Below, one piece after another: positions 20,797-29,531 of a stretch of 32,472 nucleotides of DNA. The notes below the pieces were generated by a model. The model was not told the DNA's origin, made no database searches, and saw only the letters and a list, made by a program, of their open reading frames with translations. Every line of letters starts with the position of its first letter. Position 1 is the stretch's first letter. Where the stretch lies: positions 1 through 32,472 of the forward strand of contig JAKBCH010000018.1 in the NCBI GenBank assembly GCA_021808055.1, in the 5' to 3' direction. A program made the position numbers and the translations under genes. The DNA is from Pseudomonadota bacterium (lineage in GTDB: Bacteria > Pseudomonadota > Alphaproteobacteria > Acetobacterales > Acetobacteraceae).

Positions 20797-20906
20797 GTTC
20801 ATGTGCTCCGATTAGCCGAACCGAAGCGCGGCTTCAATTGCTGGCTTCGCTCATGACATGGAGTTTAACCAGACGTTGCGTATAGACTGATTTTTTCAGA
20901 GTGTTG

Positions 20907-21263
20907 TCAGCCATGCGGGTAGCGAACCACGATGCTCATTTGCGGCGTTTCGCTGATGAGCACATTCGCCCCCGGCGTAAGTGCTGCCAGGGCGGTTCCG
21001 GGCGGGGGTACCAGGGATTTTATGGAACCATCAGGCATTTGCAGGATCAGTTCCTGGGCAGTCGCCCCTGGCGGGGCCTTCGGCTCGTCCAATGCTTGCA
21101 TCACCTGGGCCAACGCCAACCCGGCTGAAACCGGCCGCGTTGCCAGCACTTTTGCCGGATAAACCTGCCCTTCTTGCGTTGTTACACGCTGCACCAAAGA
21201 TTGCGGGGCCGCACAGCCTGTGAGAAGAACCAAACCGCTAAAATATAGAAAAAATCCGCGCAT
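20907..21263 (-). CDS. Small lipoprotein of unknown function
   Basis: A 118-residue protein with a clear lipoprotein signal: hydrophobic FFLYFSGLVLLTGC with the lipobox cysteine at 17. The mature 100 residues have a pattern of short beta strands (QVYPAKVLATRPV, ELILQMPDGSIKSLV, ANVLISETPQMSIVVRYP) with a Pro/Gly-rich middle, loosely like the C-terminal half of SlyB/17-kDa-antigen lipoproteins, but the glycine-zipper part is missing. I do not recognise a family. It sits upstream of the ABC exporter on the same strand, so it may share its transcript, which would fit an envelope role. Confidence 0.75.
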   Translation of the reverse strand: MRGFFLYFSGLVLLTGCAAPQSLVQRVTTQEGQVYPAKVLATRPVSAGLALAQVMQALDEPKAPPGATAQELILQMPDGSIKSLVPPPGTALAALTPGANVLISETPQMSIVVRYPHG

Positions 21264-21431
21264 GGCCTGTTGCTAGCACGGCAGCCAACTCATCTGGTAG
21301 CGCCAGGCCCCACAGGTTTTTCTTGCCCTAAAATTCGGCCTAGTTTAAGAGGTTACAACGCCTTTTTTAAGCCATTATTGAGCGAAATACCACAACTCAG
21401 TGGCGGCTAGGCTGCGTGGAGGCTTTAAACC

Positions 21432-22757
21432 TTGGGTTCAACCAGAATTCTGGCCCATATCATTGTACGGAAAATGGCACGGCTGAAACCTGAGCTGGCA
21501 GCGGGCTGCGCCGGGCTGGCGCTGCTTTCGGCCTGCGCCGGTGGCGGCGGCCAGGGTGCGCGCTACACCAGCGAAACAACCGCCTATTACCTCGCTCATG
21601 CCGCGCATAATTACAATCCGCCAGGCCCGCCCGGCGACCCCTGGGGGCCCTACATCAAAATCGCCGCCGCGCATTTCGACATTCCGGCGATGTGGATCCG
21701 CCAGGTGATGCGCGTTGAATCCGGCGGGCATGAATATAGTGGCGGTCAGCTCATTGTTTCCGCTGCCGGGGCGATGGGGCTGATGCAGCTTGAACCCGGC
21801 ACCTACCAGGAAATGGCGGCGCGCTACGGCCTCGGCAACGACCCGTTCAACCCCTACGACAACATCATGGCTGGCACGGCCTATATCCATGAAATGTATC
21901 AGATTTATGGCTCGCCGGGATTTCTGGCCGCCTATAATGCCGGGCCGGGTCGACTTGATTCCTTTATGAACAATAATGAGCCGCTGCCTGACGAGACGAT
22001 CAATTACGTCGCGATGATTGCGCCTAATATCGAAGGCTATTACCCCCGCCGGCGCTCAGCGGCGGATGAACTGGCACTGAACACCAGGCCTATGGGCGAA
22101 GCTGGTGGCATTCTGCCCAGCGGGTTCAGCCCCGAAGCGCCAACGCCTTCACAACTCTCGGCGCCGGTTGAGGTTGCCTCTCTGGCACCGGTTTCCACCC
22201 CGCCTGAAGACTCACCTGCGCCGGTTTCTATTCCTATATCCTCCATTCTGACCGCCGTGGCGCAGAACCAGGCCGCGCCACCACCCGCCCCGGTGCAAAT
22301 GGCGTCGGCAATCTACACCCCCAATGCCGTGCCTGTGCCCCCTCCGGTTCCGGCAACAAACCAATACCCCATGGTTGCCCGCACCTCGCTTCCCGTGCCG
22401 CCGCCAGCGCCCGCGCCAATGCCTGCGCCACATAATTTCTCGCTCATTCCGCCTGCCATGGCTGACACGGCGGTGCAAACGGTCGCGTTTAATTCCGGTC
22501 ACCGTAGTTGGGGGATACAGGTGGGGGCTTATGACACCTCCTCCAACGCCCGGGCGGCGCTTGGCATGGCGGAGCTCACAGGTGCAAATGTGCTCACGCG
22601 GGCGCGACCGATGGTCATGAGCATACACACCGGCAGCGGCACCAAATACCGCGCCCGCTTCGTGGGGCTTGAGCATGAAGAGGCCGTGAATGCCTGCTCG
22701 CGCCTTTCAGGTGGGCCGACTGGCTGCGTGGTTCTCTCGCCGGACGCGCAGTCTTAG
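21432..22757 (+). CDS. Lytic transglycosylase lipoprotein with C-terminal SPOR domain
   Basis: About 441 residues. The lipobox LSAC gives lipid-anchored Cys35. The SLT domain (about 70-200) has catalytic Glu96 in MRVESGG, then GAMGLMQLEPGTYQEMAARYG and AAYNAGPGRLDSF. A long Pro/Ala/Val linker (about 230-355) leads to a SPOR domain (WGIQVGAYDTSSNARAAL onward) that binds denuded glycan strands at division sites. The protein cuts peptidoglycan to anhydromuropeptides. Start choice: TTG at 21432 has a perfect GGAGG at 21418-21422 with 9-nt spacing, while ATG at 21474 gives a more usual short signal peptide but a poor ribosome binding site. Transcription is divergent from the small lipoprotein gene, and it ends 3 bp from the convergent aroKB. 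Confidence 0.9.
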   Translation: MGSTRILAHIIVRKMARLKPELAAGCAGLALLSACAGGGGQGARYTSETTAYYLAHAAHNYNPPGPPGDPWGPYIKIAAAHFDIPAMWIRQVMRVESGGHEYSGGQLIVSAAGAMGLMQLEPGTYQEMAARYGLGNDPFNPYDNIMAGTAYIHEMYQIYGSPGFLAAYNAGPGRLDSFMNNNEPLPDETINYVAMIAPNIEGYYPRRRSAADELALNTRPMGEAGGILPSGFSPEAPTPSQLSAPVEVASLAPVSTPPEDSPAPVSIPISSILTAVAQNQAAPPPAPVQMASAIYTPNAVPVPPPVPATNQYPMVARTSLPVPPPAPAPMPAPHNFSLIPPAMADTAVQTVAFNSGHRSWGIQVGAYDTSSNARAALGMAELTGANVLTRARPMVMSIHTGSGTKYRARFVGLEHEEAVNACSRLSGGPTGCVVLSPDAQS

Positions 22758-22760
22758 CGT

Positions 22761-24404
22761 TTATACCGCGCCATTTGCGAGCAGCGTGGCGCGCACCGCC
22801 GCTTCCGGCACGTCACCGCTGGTAAACGCCTGACCAATGCCGCGTGTGAGCACAAAATGCAGCTTGCCGCCACGGTTTTTCTTGTCGAGCTTCATATGCG
22901 CCAGCAGATGCTCGGCAGTCAGATCCGCAATCCGCACCGGCAGGCCAACCTCTGAAAGATGCTGGGCAATACGCGGCGCATCCTCCTGCGGGGCCAGGCC
23001 CAGAGCGGCTGAGAGATGTGCCGCCAGCACCAGCCCGGTCGCCACCGCCTCGCCATGCAACAGCCCGCCGCCATAGCCGGTCTCAGCCTCCAGCGCATGG
23101 GCGAAGGTATGGCCAAGGTTCAGCAGCGCACGGCCATCATTCGGCTTGGTCTCGCGCTCATCATCCCCAACAACGCCCGCCTTGAAGCGCACGGCATACT
23201 CGATCGCGCGGGCCTGGGCGTCTTTGTCACCCGCCACCAAGGCGGCGCCATGGGCCTCGCACCAGGCATAGAAACTTGCATCGGCGATCAACCCGGCCTT
23301 CACAATCTCGGCATAGCCCGCCGCGCATTCGCGCGGCGGCAGCGTGTTCAGCACGCCGGTATCGGCCAGCACCAGCAATGGCTGGTAAAACGCGCCGACA
23401 AGGTTTTTACCGTGCACGGAGTTGATGCCGGTTTTGCCACCCACGGAGCTGTCTACCTGCGCCAGCAGCGAGGTGGGGATTTGCACAAACGGCACCCCGC
23501 GCAGGGCGGAGGCCGCGGCAAACCCTGCAAGATCCCCCACCACGCCGCCGCCTAGGGCGATGATGGTGGTTTTGCGGTCAATTTTCGCGGCCAGCAGATC
23601 GTCCATCAACGCCTGGAACGAAGCAAAACTTTTAGAAGCCTCTCCCGGTTTCACCACGAAGCTCTGATGCGCGATGCCAACCTCATCCAGGCTGGCGGTG
23701 AGCGTGGCCAGATGCAGCGCCGCCACGTTCTCATCGGTCACGATAAAGCAGCGCGGCTGCGGCAATAACGGCGCCATCAGCGCCCCTGCCCTGGCCAACA
23801 GGCCCGCACCGATCAGCACATCGTAGCTGGCATCGGAGAGCGCCACCTCCACTTTGCGGGGCGGCTGATAATGTTCAATGGCGCTGGCAACATTGGCGGT
23901 GGTCACGTGCGGCGGGTCCTCTGATCCATCAACGATGATATCCGCCAGCGCATAAACCGGGCTGCGCGTAGCGGAAAGCTTTTCCAATATTTCAGCCGGG
24001 TTGCCCGCATTCAGCAGCGGCCGGTGGCTGCGCCCGGCGGTGCGCCGCACCAGCACGGGGACAGGGCAGCGCAGCCAGACGGAGGTTGCGCGCGCGCGAA
24101 TGGCCAGGCGGGTCTCGGGATCCATAAACGCCCCGCCGCCCGTGGCCAGCACAATGCGGCCATTGGCAAGTAGGCGCTGGATCACCCGTTTCTCACCGTC
24201 TCGGAACGCGCTCTCCCCGTGGGCTTTAAAAATTTCGGCAATGCTCATGCCCGCCGCGCGCTCAATCTCTTCATCGGCATCATAAAACGGCAAACCCAGT
24301 AAAGCAGCCAGGCGCTTGCCAATGGCGGTCTTGCCGGCCCCCATCAGGCCGACCAACACGATGCTACGCTGCGAGTCCGGGGCGATTTGAGTATTGAATG
24401 GCAT
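22761..24404 (-). CDS. aroKB: Bifunctional shikimate kinase / 3-dehydroquinate synthase (AroK-AroB fusion)
   Basis: One 547-residue open frame carrying two shikimate pathway enzymes. Residues 1-175 are shikimate kinase: P-loop GLMGAGKT (19-26), D42-x-D44 and R68 for shikimate, and ATGGGAF (87-93). Residues from about 185 are 3-dehydroquinate synthase: ALGGGVVGDLAGF, TSLLAQVDSSVGGKTGIN, and metal ligands E366, H432 and H450 with H436 nearby (GHTFAHALE). A linker of about 10 residues joins them, and there is no internal stop. The AroB half makes dehydroquinate (step 2) and the AroK half phosphorylates shikimate (step 5), so the fused steps are not consecutive. It is divergent from xerD with 28 bp between start codons. 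Confidence 0.96.
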   Translation of the reverse strand: MPFNTQIAPDSQRSIVLVGLMGAGKTAIGKRLAALLGLPFYDADEEIERAAGMSIAEIFKAHGESAFRDGEKRVIQRLLANGRIVLATGGGAFMDPETRLAIRARATSVWLRCPVPVLVRRTAGRSHRPLLNAGNPAEILEKLSATRSPVYALADIIVDGSEDPPHVTTANVASAIEHYQPPRKVEVALSDASYDVLIGAGLLARAGALMAPLLPQPRCFIVTDENVAALHLATLTASLDEVGIAHQSFVVKPGEASKSFASFQALMDDLLAAKIDRKTTIIALGGGVVGDLAGFAAASALRGVPFVQIPTSLLAQVDSSVGGKTGINSVHGKNLVGAFYQPLLVLADTGVLNTLPPRECAAGYAEIVKAGLIADASFYAWCEAHGAALVAGDKDAQARAIEYAVRFKAGVVGDDERETKPNDGRALLNLGHTFAHALEAETGYGGGLLHGEAVATGLVLAAHLSAALGLAPQEDAPRIAQHLSEVGLPVRIADLTAEHLLAHMKLDKKNRGGKLHFVLTRGIGQAFTSGDVPEAAVRATLLANGAV

Positions 24405-24432
24405 CGGCGGGCACGCTTAACACATAGCCGGG

Positions 24433-25329
24433 ATGATACCAGATAGCCGCGTGGAAGCTTTTTTGGAGATGCTGGCCGCGGAACGCGGGGCGGCGGCCAA
24501 CACGCTGGCCGCCTATCTGGCGGACATGGATAATTTCTCAAGCTTTTTGGGCCGATCCATCCCCGCTTCCCGCGCCCGCGCCGAGGATATAGCCGCCTAT
24601 ATGCAAAGTCTCGGCACCTCCGGCATGGCGGCCAGAACCCAAGCGCGCAGGCTTTCCGCCCTGAAACAATTTTTCCTGTTTTTGCTGCGCGAAGGCGTCA
24701 GGGAGGATAACCCCGCCGCCGAGATCAGCGCCCCCAAACTGCCCAAATCCCTGCCGAAATATTTGAGCGAGAGCGAGGTGGACGCCTTAATGGATGCCGC
24801 GCGCGGCATGGAAGGGCTGCCGGGGCTGAAAGCCCAGGCGGGGCTGGAAATTCTCTATTCCACCGGGTTGCGCGTTACAGAAATGCTTTCGCTCCGCGCC
24901 AGCGCGCTCACCACCGACGCGATGATGCTGCTCATTAAAGGCAAAGGCGGCAAAGAACGCATGATCCCGCTATCGGACGCCGCACGCGCCGCCGCCGCCG
25001 CCCTGCGCGCTGGCTCGCCGCTCAAGGCCCGCTACCTCTTCGCCGGGCGAGATATTTCTCAGCCCATGACTCGCCAAGGTTTCGCTTTGCTGCTGAAACA
25101 AGCGGCGATCGCTGCAGGGCTGGACCCGGCAAGGCTTTCCCCGCATGTGCTGCGGCATTCCTTCGCCTCGCATTTGCTGGCGCATGGGGCGGATTTGCGG
25201 GCCTTACAAAAACTGCTTGGCCATGCGGATATCGCCACCACCGAAATTTATACCCATGTGCTGGCGGAGCGGCTGCAAAAGCTGGTGCAGGCGCATCACC
25301 CGCTGGCGGTTAAGCGGGAAGGCGGTTGA
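24433..25329 (+). CDS. xerD: Site-specific tyrosine recombinase XerD
   Basis: A 298-residue tyrosine recombinase. The N-terminal SAM-like core-binding domain (about 1-90) is followed by the catalytic domain with R147 (STGLRVTEML), K171, H238 and R241 (HVLRHSFASHLL), H264 (LGHADIATTEIYTHV) and nucleophile Y273. The length and the NPAAEI-PKLPKSLPKYLSE region fit XerD rather than a phage integrase. With XerC it resolves chromosome dimers at dif near the terminus. No mobile-element neighbours are present, which supports the housekeeping role. Its 3' end overlaps the end of the opposite-strand glycosyltransferase by 20 bp. Confidence 0.94.
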   Translation: MIPDSRVEAFLEMLAAERGAAANTLAAYLADMDNFSSFLGRSIPASRARAEDIAAYMQSLGTSGMAARTQARRLSALKQFFLFLLREGVREDNPAAEISAPKLPKSLPKYLSESEVDALMDAARGMEGLPGLKAQAGLEILYSTGLRVTEMLSLRASALTTDAMMLLIKGKGGKERMIPLSDAARAAAAALRAGSPLKARYLFAGRDISQPMTRQGFALLLKQAAIAAGLDPARLSPHVLRHSFASHLLAHGADLRALQKLLGHADIATTEIYTHVLAERLQKLVQAHHPLAVKREGG

Positions 25330-26299
25330 GCAGTTCCAGCTTAACCCGCGTTATCAAATTACCACGCTGGCGGGTTTCATAAGCGCGGATATAATCGCGC
25401 ATCGGCCCCGGCATTTTGCACGGGGCCGCAACCGGCACGGCGCGGCCCTGGCAAAACCCCGCCCACGCCGCGCGGAAGCAACCATGCCGCGCCGCGATTA
25501 GCCCATACCCCAGCAGCCAAGGTGCCAAGGCCAACCAACCCTGCCGCCATTTGCGCGCGATAATCAGCCGATTGCGGATGAAATGCGTCATCCGCGCCTC
25601 CTGCCATCGGAACCTGCCTTCGGCGGCGGGTGTGTGGATTACCGCCAGCCCGCCCTCATAAAACACCCGCCACCCACGCGCGATGGCGGCGAGGCAGAAA
25701 TCATACTCTTCCCAGGTGAAGAAGAAACTCTCGTCATACCCGCCCACCGCCTGCCACGCGGCACGGCGTATGGCGTGGCCCGCCCCTACGAAAGTGGTGG
25801 CGGCAAACCGCCCCCGGTGGCGCGGCAGCAGTGCCTTGGGGTAACCCCAGCTTGTCAGGTCTGGCCCCTGCCCGGCCGCCGCCAGGATGCAAAAGCCGAT
25901 GGCGCCGAGCTCCGGTGCTTTTTCAAACCGCCGCAGCGCGCCCGCCACCACATATTCATCGGCAAAGCGGGCATCGTTATCCAGTCCCACGATAATCCGC
26001 CCATGCCCCAACGCCGCCAGGGCGTTGCGCCCGCCCGCCACACCTCGGTTTTGCGCCGCGGCATAAAGTGCGAAACCCCGCGCCTTGCCAAAGTACGTGA
26101 CGAGTTCACGAAGCATCTCGGGTTCAGAGCCTTGATCCAGCACCGAGACGTGAAACCACCCGCCTCTCTGTGCCAAAGCCGAGGCAATGGCGGACTTGGT
26201 TTCCTCCAGCCGCCCTAAACAAAGAATAACGATATCCGCGTCGTAAGCCCCCGGGGCGGGCCGCTGCCCGGCCAGCAGGTGCCACGCCTCAGCAGGCAT
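25310..26299 (-). CDS. Family 2 glycosyltransferase
   Basis: About 329 residues with a GT-A fold: ADIVILCLGRLEETKSAI at the start, QNRGVAGGRNALA for nucleotide binding, the metal-binding D107-N108-D109 (GLDNDARF) and a base region TWEEYDFCLAAIARGW (195-210). The layout resembles rhamnosyl- and other surface-polysaccharide GT2 enzymes that use nucleotide sugars at the inner membrane face. The C-terminal part has a hydrophobic stretch (WLALAPWLLGYGLIAA) that may bind the membrane. The ATG at 26299 lies 11 bp inside the end of the sugar-phosphate transferase gene, so the two are translationally coupled and likely act in one pathway. Donor and acceptor are unknown. Confidence 0.87.
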   Translation of the reverse strand: MPAEAWHLLAGQRPAPGAYDADIVILCLGRLEETKSAIASALAQRGGWFHVSVLDQGSEPEMLRELVTYFGKARGFALYAAAQNRGVAGGRNALAALGHGRIIVGLDNDARFADEYVVAGALRRFEKAPELGAIGFCILAAAGQGPDLTSWGYPKALLPRHRGRFAATTFVGAGHAIRRAAWQAVGGYDESFFFTWEEYDFCLAAIARGWRVFYEGGLAVIHTPAAEGRFRWQEARMTHFIRNRLIIARKWRQGWLALAPWLLGYGLIAARHGCFRAAWAGFCQGRAVPVAAPCKMPGPMRDYIRAYETRQRGNLITRVKLELLNRLPA

Positions 26300-27728
26300 T
26301 GGCCTGGCCGAACGGCACCGGCAAGGTGCGGAGCAAAATCGCGATATCCAGCCCCACCGACCAGTTCTGGATATATTCAAGGTCGCTCGCCAGCCGATGC
26401 TCCAGGGCTGGCAAGCTGCGCGTCTCGCCCCTCTGGCCGCGCACCTGCGCCAGGCCGGTAATGCCGGGCTTCACCCGGTGGCGCAGCCGATAGAGCTTCA
26501 CCGCGTTTTCAAAGCTGATCCCTTCCACGGTGGTCTCCGGCGCGTGCGGGCGCGGGCCAACAAGCGACATCTCACCACGGATAACGTTAACAAGCTGCAA
26601 CAGCTCATCCAGCGAGGTACGGCGCAGGAAATGGCCAATCCTTGTGACCCGCGCGTCACCGGGACGAGCCTGGGTAAACGTTAATCCCGGCTCATGCCGC
26701 ATGGTACGGAATTTCAGCACCGTGAACGGCCGGCCTTGCGCGCCCACGCGGCTTTGCCGAAACACCACCGGGCCTGGGCCGGAAACCCGAACCAGCATTG
26801 CCAGCACCGCCAGCAACGGCGCACACAGCACCAGCAGCAGCGCAGCCACCACGATGTCAAACCCACGCTTCACCAGATGGCTGGAGGTTACAAGCTCATC
26901 TGTTACCACTGGCACCAGCTTGCAGCCGCCGGTGCGGGCCCGCAGCATCTCCGGCAGATTGGCTGAAACATCGAAAGCCAGCCAGATTCGCGCCGGATAG
27001 GTCAGCAATTCTTGCAACAATTCTCGCTCCGGCGCGTTGTCAAAGCTTTCCAACGCGGGATGATGGACGAACACCACGTCTTGCACGATCTGCGTGGAAA
27101 AATTCCGCAAAAGCTCGGCGCTGTCATGCAGTTCCGGCCAAGCTCCCAACTCGCGCAGGGCAGAAAGATACAGCACCCCGGCAATCCGCGAAGGCAGTTT
27201 TTGTTCCGCCAGCGCCAAGGCCAGGTCTGGCGGGCAGTGATCATAGCACACCACCAGCGTGGCCCCGGGGCTGGCCGCGGGGGTGGCAGCCCGGGCTGGC
27301 AGAACAGCATGGGTGAAAAGCAGCAATGCGGGCGTGGCCACAAGGTCCAACAGCGTCCAGTGTTTAAGCAGAATGCCCGGATGGTCTAGCAGCACCGCAA
27401 GGCCCAACAACGCGGCGGCGGTGACCAGAAAGGAAATCACGGCAACGCCACCTTGGTGCCAGCGCCCCTTGGCTGTGTATCCGCCATGGGAAGCGGCAAG
27501 ACCCACTGAAAAACCCGCCAAAATCATCCAGAACAGCAGATAGCGTGGCAGATTGTCCGTAACCTGCCCTTGCAACGTGCCCAACAAGGGCAGCGCCAGA
27601 ATGGCCAACATATCCAACACGGGTGCAATCCAGCTCAAACCAGGCCACATCGACAAAACATCAACGCAAGGTTGTTTTTTAAGGCAAATATGGGAGTAAG
27701 ACTGCCCGCTGGCTCGCATCTCAACCAT
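26289..27728 (-). CDS. Polyprenyl-phosphate sugar-1-phosphate transferase (WcaJ/ExoY family)
   Basis: About 479 residues. Four N-terminal transmembrane helices (about 30-160) are followed by a Rossmann-like regulatory region, then the bacterial sugar transferase domain. This begins KRGFDIVVAALLLVLCAPLLA (membrane re-entrant helix), VFRQSRVGAQGRPFTVLKFRTM, then FLRRTSLDELLQLVNVIRGEMSLVGPRP (in part) and RHRVKPGITGLAQVRGQRGE. It moves a hexose- or acetamidohexose-phosphate onto undecaprenyl phosphate, the first step of exopolysaccharide or O-unit assembly. The frame stays open to 27848, but ATG at 27728 has GGGAGG 6 nt upstream. A TATAAT box at 27765-27760 suggests that this gene also has its own promoter. 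Confidence 0.92.
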   Translation of the reverse strand: MVEMRASGQSYSHICLKKQPCVDVLSMWPGLSWIAPVLDMLAILALPLLGTLQGQVTDNLPRYLLFWMILAGFSVGLAASHGGYTAKGRWHQGGVAVISFLVTAAALLGLAVLLDHPGILLKHWTLLDLVATPALLLFTHAVLPARAATPAASPGATLVVCYDHCPPDLALALAEQKLPSRIAGVLYLSALRELGAWPELHDSAELLRNFSTQIVQDVVFVHHPALESFDNAPERELLQELLTYPARIWLAFDVSANLPEMLRARTGGCKLVPVVTDELVTSSHLVKRGFDIVVAALLLVLCAPLLAVLAMLVRVSGPGPVVFRQSRVGAQGRPFTVLKFRTMRHEPGLTFTQARPGDARVTRIGHFLRRTSLDELLQLVNVIRGEMSLVGPRPHAPETTVEGISFENAVKLYRLRHRVKPGITGLAQVRGQRGETRSLPALEHRLASDLEYIQNWSVGLDIAILLRTLPVPFGQANAC

Positions 27729-27759
27729 GAGCAACCTCCCGCTGGTTGCAATAGTTAAT

Positions 27760-27765
27760 ATTATA
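27760..27765 (-). promoter_or_regulatory. Perfect -10 hexamer upstream of the sugar transferase gene
   Basis: On the minus strand TATAAT is read at 27765-27760 within an AT-rich island (27749-27780) that stands out from the GC-rich surroundings, 32 bp before the start at 27728. No good -35 box is found at 16-18 bp spacing, so an activator or a weak promoter would be needed. The assignment is tentative. Confidence 0.3.
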
Positions 27766-27780
27766 TTACCTGAGGTTGAA

Positions 27781-28212
27781 TTAGCGGAAAACGAAACGCT
27801 TGGAAAGCAGGTAATTAAAAATAAGTCCGGCGGCTGAACCGGCCGCAATCCCGATCACCGGATGCTTCACCACCAACGGCGAAAACGCCACCAGTAGAAA
27901 AAAAGTGCCGCGATTAAACACAAAGCCAACAGCATTGGCGGCGAGAAACTTCACCCATTGCACATGCGCAGCGCCATGCTCCACATGCCGGAAGGTCCAG
28001 AGCCGGTTTATGATCCAGTTTATCGTCGCCGCGACGATAAAGCTGCACGTGCCCGCGATATAGAGGTTCACAAACGGCCGCAGCAGGTAAACCGTGCCAG
28101 TGTCCCACACAAAACCCAGCGTGCCGACAATGGCGAAGCGGATGAAGGATTCCGAAACTCCCAGCCGGGCAATGAGCCCCACCAGCCTGTCCAGCAGGGC
28201 CAGCGGATTCAT
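27781..28212 (-). CDS. GtrA-family membrane protein
   Basis: A 143-residue protein with four transmembrane helices. The segment FIRFAIVGTLGFVWDTGTVYLL, then FIVAATINWIINRLWTFRH, the central FLAANAVGFVFNRGTFFLL, and the end FNYLLSKRFVFR are hallmark GtrA features. GtrA proteins are thought to move or organise undecaprenyl-linked sugars for surface glycan modification. I chose ATG at 28212 (GGAAG 8 nt upstream) over a TTG at 28239 that would overlap purA. It lies 16 bp after purA and before the sugar transferase on the same strand. Confidence 0.9.
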   Translation of the reverse strand: MNPLALLDRLVGLIARLGVSESFIRFAIVGTLGFVWDTGTVYLLRPFVNLYIAGTCSFIVAATINWIINRLWTFRHVEHGAAHVQWVKFLAANAVGFVFNRGTFFLLVAFSPLVVKHPVIGIAAGSAAGLIFNYLLSKRFVFR

Positions 28213-28228
28213 CGCCGAGGCTTCCGGC

Positions 28229-29518
28229 TCAGCCGGCAAACGGGTCCTGCATCAGAATCGTATCGTCGCGCTCCGGGCTGGTTGAAAGCAACGTAACAGG
28301 CGCTTCCACCAGTTCTTCGATGCGCTTCACATATTTAATGGCCCCGGCAGGGAGCTGCGCCCAGCTACGGGCGCCCTGGGTGCTATCGCTCCAGCCTTCC
28401 ATCACTTCGTAAACCGGCTGTGCCGCCGCCTGGGCCGCCATGGCGGCCGGCAAATATTTATAATGTTTGCCGTTAACCGTGTAGCCGGTGCAAATTTTCA
28501 GCTCCTTGAAGCCATCCAGCACGTCCAGCTTGGTCAATGCCAGACCCTGGATGCCACCCACTTTCACCGCCTGGCGCACCATGGCGGCGTCAAACCAGCC
28601 GCAGCGGCGCTTGCGGCCCGTAACGGTGCCAAATTCATGCCCACGCTCGCCCAGCAACTGGCCGATCTCGTCATGCAGCTCGGTCGGGAATGGTCCCGCG
28701 CCAACCCGCGTGGTGTAGGCCTTGGCAATGCCCAGCACTCGCCCCGCCGCATCCGGCCCCATGCCGCTGCCCGCCCCCGCTGTGCTGGCGACAGTGTTGG
28801 AGGAGGTCACGAACGGATAAGTGCCATGATCGACATCCAGCATCACCGCCTGCGCGCCCTCGAACAAAATCTTCTCGCCATGGGCTTTGGCTACGGCCAG
28901 ACGCTCCCATACCGGCTCAGCGAAGGGCAGCAGCTTCGGCGCGAGTTCAAGCAGGTTTGCCAGCAGCTCTTCTTTCTTGAAGGTTGCTGCCCCTAGGCCC
29001 GCCAGAAGCGTATTATGGTGTAGCAGCAACTCGTCCAGCTTGGCGGAAAGCGTCTCCGGCTCGGCCAGGTCGCACATGCGAATGGCGCGGCGCGCCACTT
29101 TATCCTCATAAGCGGGGCCGATGCCGCGCCCGGTGGTGCCGATTTTACGGTCGCCACGCGCGGCCTCGCGGGCGGCGTCCAGCGCCGCGTGCAACGGCAG
29201 AATCAATGTCGCGTTCTCGGCGATGCGCAATGTCTCGGGTGTTACTTTAAGGCCCTGGGCGGCCACGCGCCCAATTTCGGCCAGCAGCGCATTGGGGTCC
29301 ACCACCACGCCATTACCGATAATGCCAAGTTTGCCGCTCACCACGCCAGAGGGCAGCAGCGAGAGCTTGTAGGTCTGGTTGCCCACCACCAGCGTGTGCC
29401 CGGCATTATGCCCGCCCTGGAAGCGCACCACGATGTCAGCGCGGCTGGCCAGCCAGTCCACAACCTTACCCTTGCCCTCGTCGCCCCACTGGGCCCCAAT
29501 GATCGTCACGTTGGTCAT
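28229..29518 (-). CDS. purA: Adenylosuccinate synthetase
   Basis: A 429-residue PurA, full length. [11 protein letters not shown] at residues 8-18 holds the catalytic Asp13, and GGHNAGHT the catalytic His41. Other marks are [39 protein letters not shown] (in part), and the C-terminal [11 protein letters not shown]. It condenses IMP and aspartate with GTP to adenylosuccinate in AMP synthesis. It follows hisZ by 13 bp, an arrangement seen in other alphaproteobacteria, and is followed by gtrA at 16 bp. Confidence 0.98.
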   Translation of the reverse strand: MTNVTIIGAQWGDEGKGKVVDWLASRADIVVRFQGGHNAGHTLVVGNQTYKLSLLPSGVVSGKLGIIGNGVVVDPNALLAEIGRVAAQGLKVTPETLRIAENATLILPLHAALDAAREAARGDRKIGTTGRGIGPAYEDKVARRAIRMCDLAEPETLSAKLDELLLHHNTLLAGLGAATFKKEELLANLLELAPKLLPFAEPVWERLAVAKAHGEKILFEGAQAVMLDVDHGTYPFVTSSNTVASTAGAGSGMGPDAAGRVLGIAKAYTTRVGAGPFPTELHDEIGQLLGERGHEFGTVTGRKRRCGWFDAAMVRQAVKVGGIQGLALTKLDVLDGFKELKICTGYTVNGKHYKYLPAAMAAQAAAQPVYEVMEGWSDSTQGARSWAQLPAGAIKYVKRIEELVEAPVTLLSTSPERDDTILMQDPFAG

Positions 29519-29531
29519 TACAAATTCCTAT

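Noticed and set aside
24433..25329. Tyrosine recombinase as a sign of a mobile element
   Set aside because: Its length, motifs and neighbours fit housekeeping XerD; no attachment repeats, tRNA or phage genes nearby.
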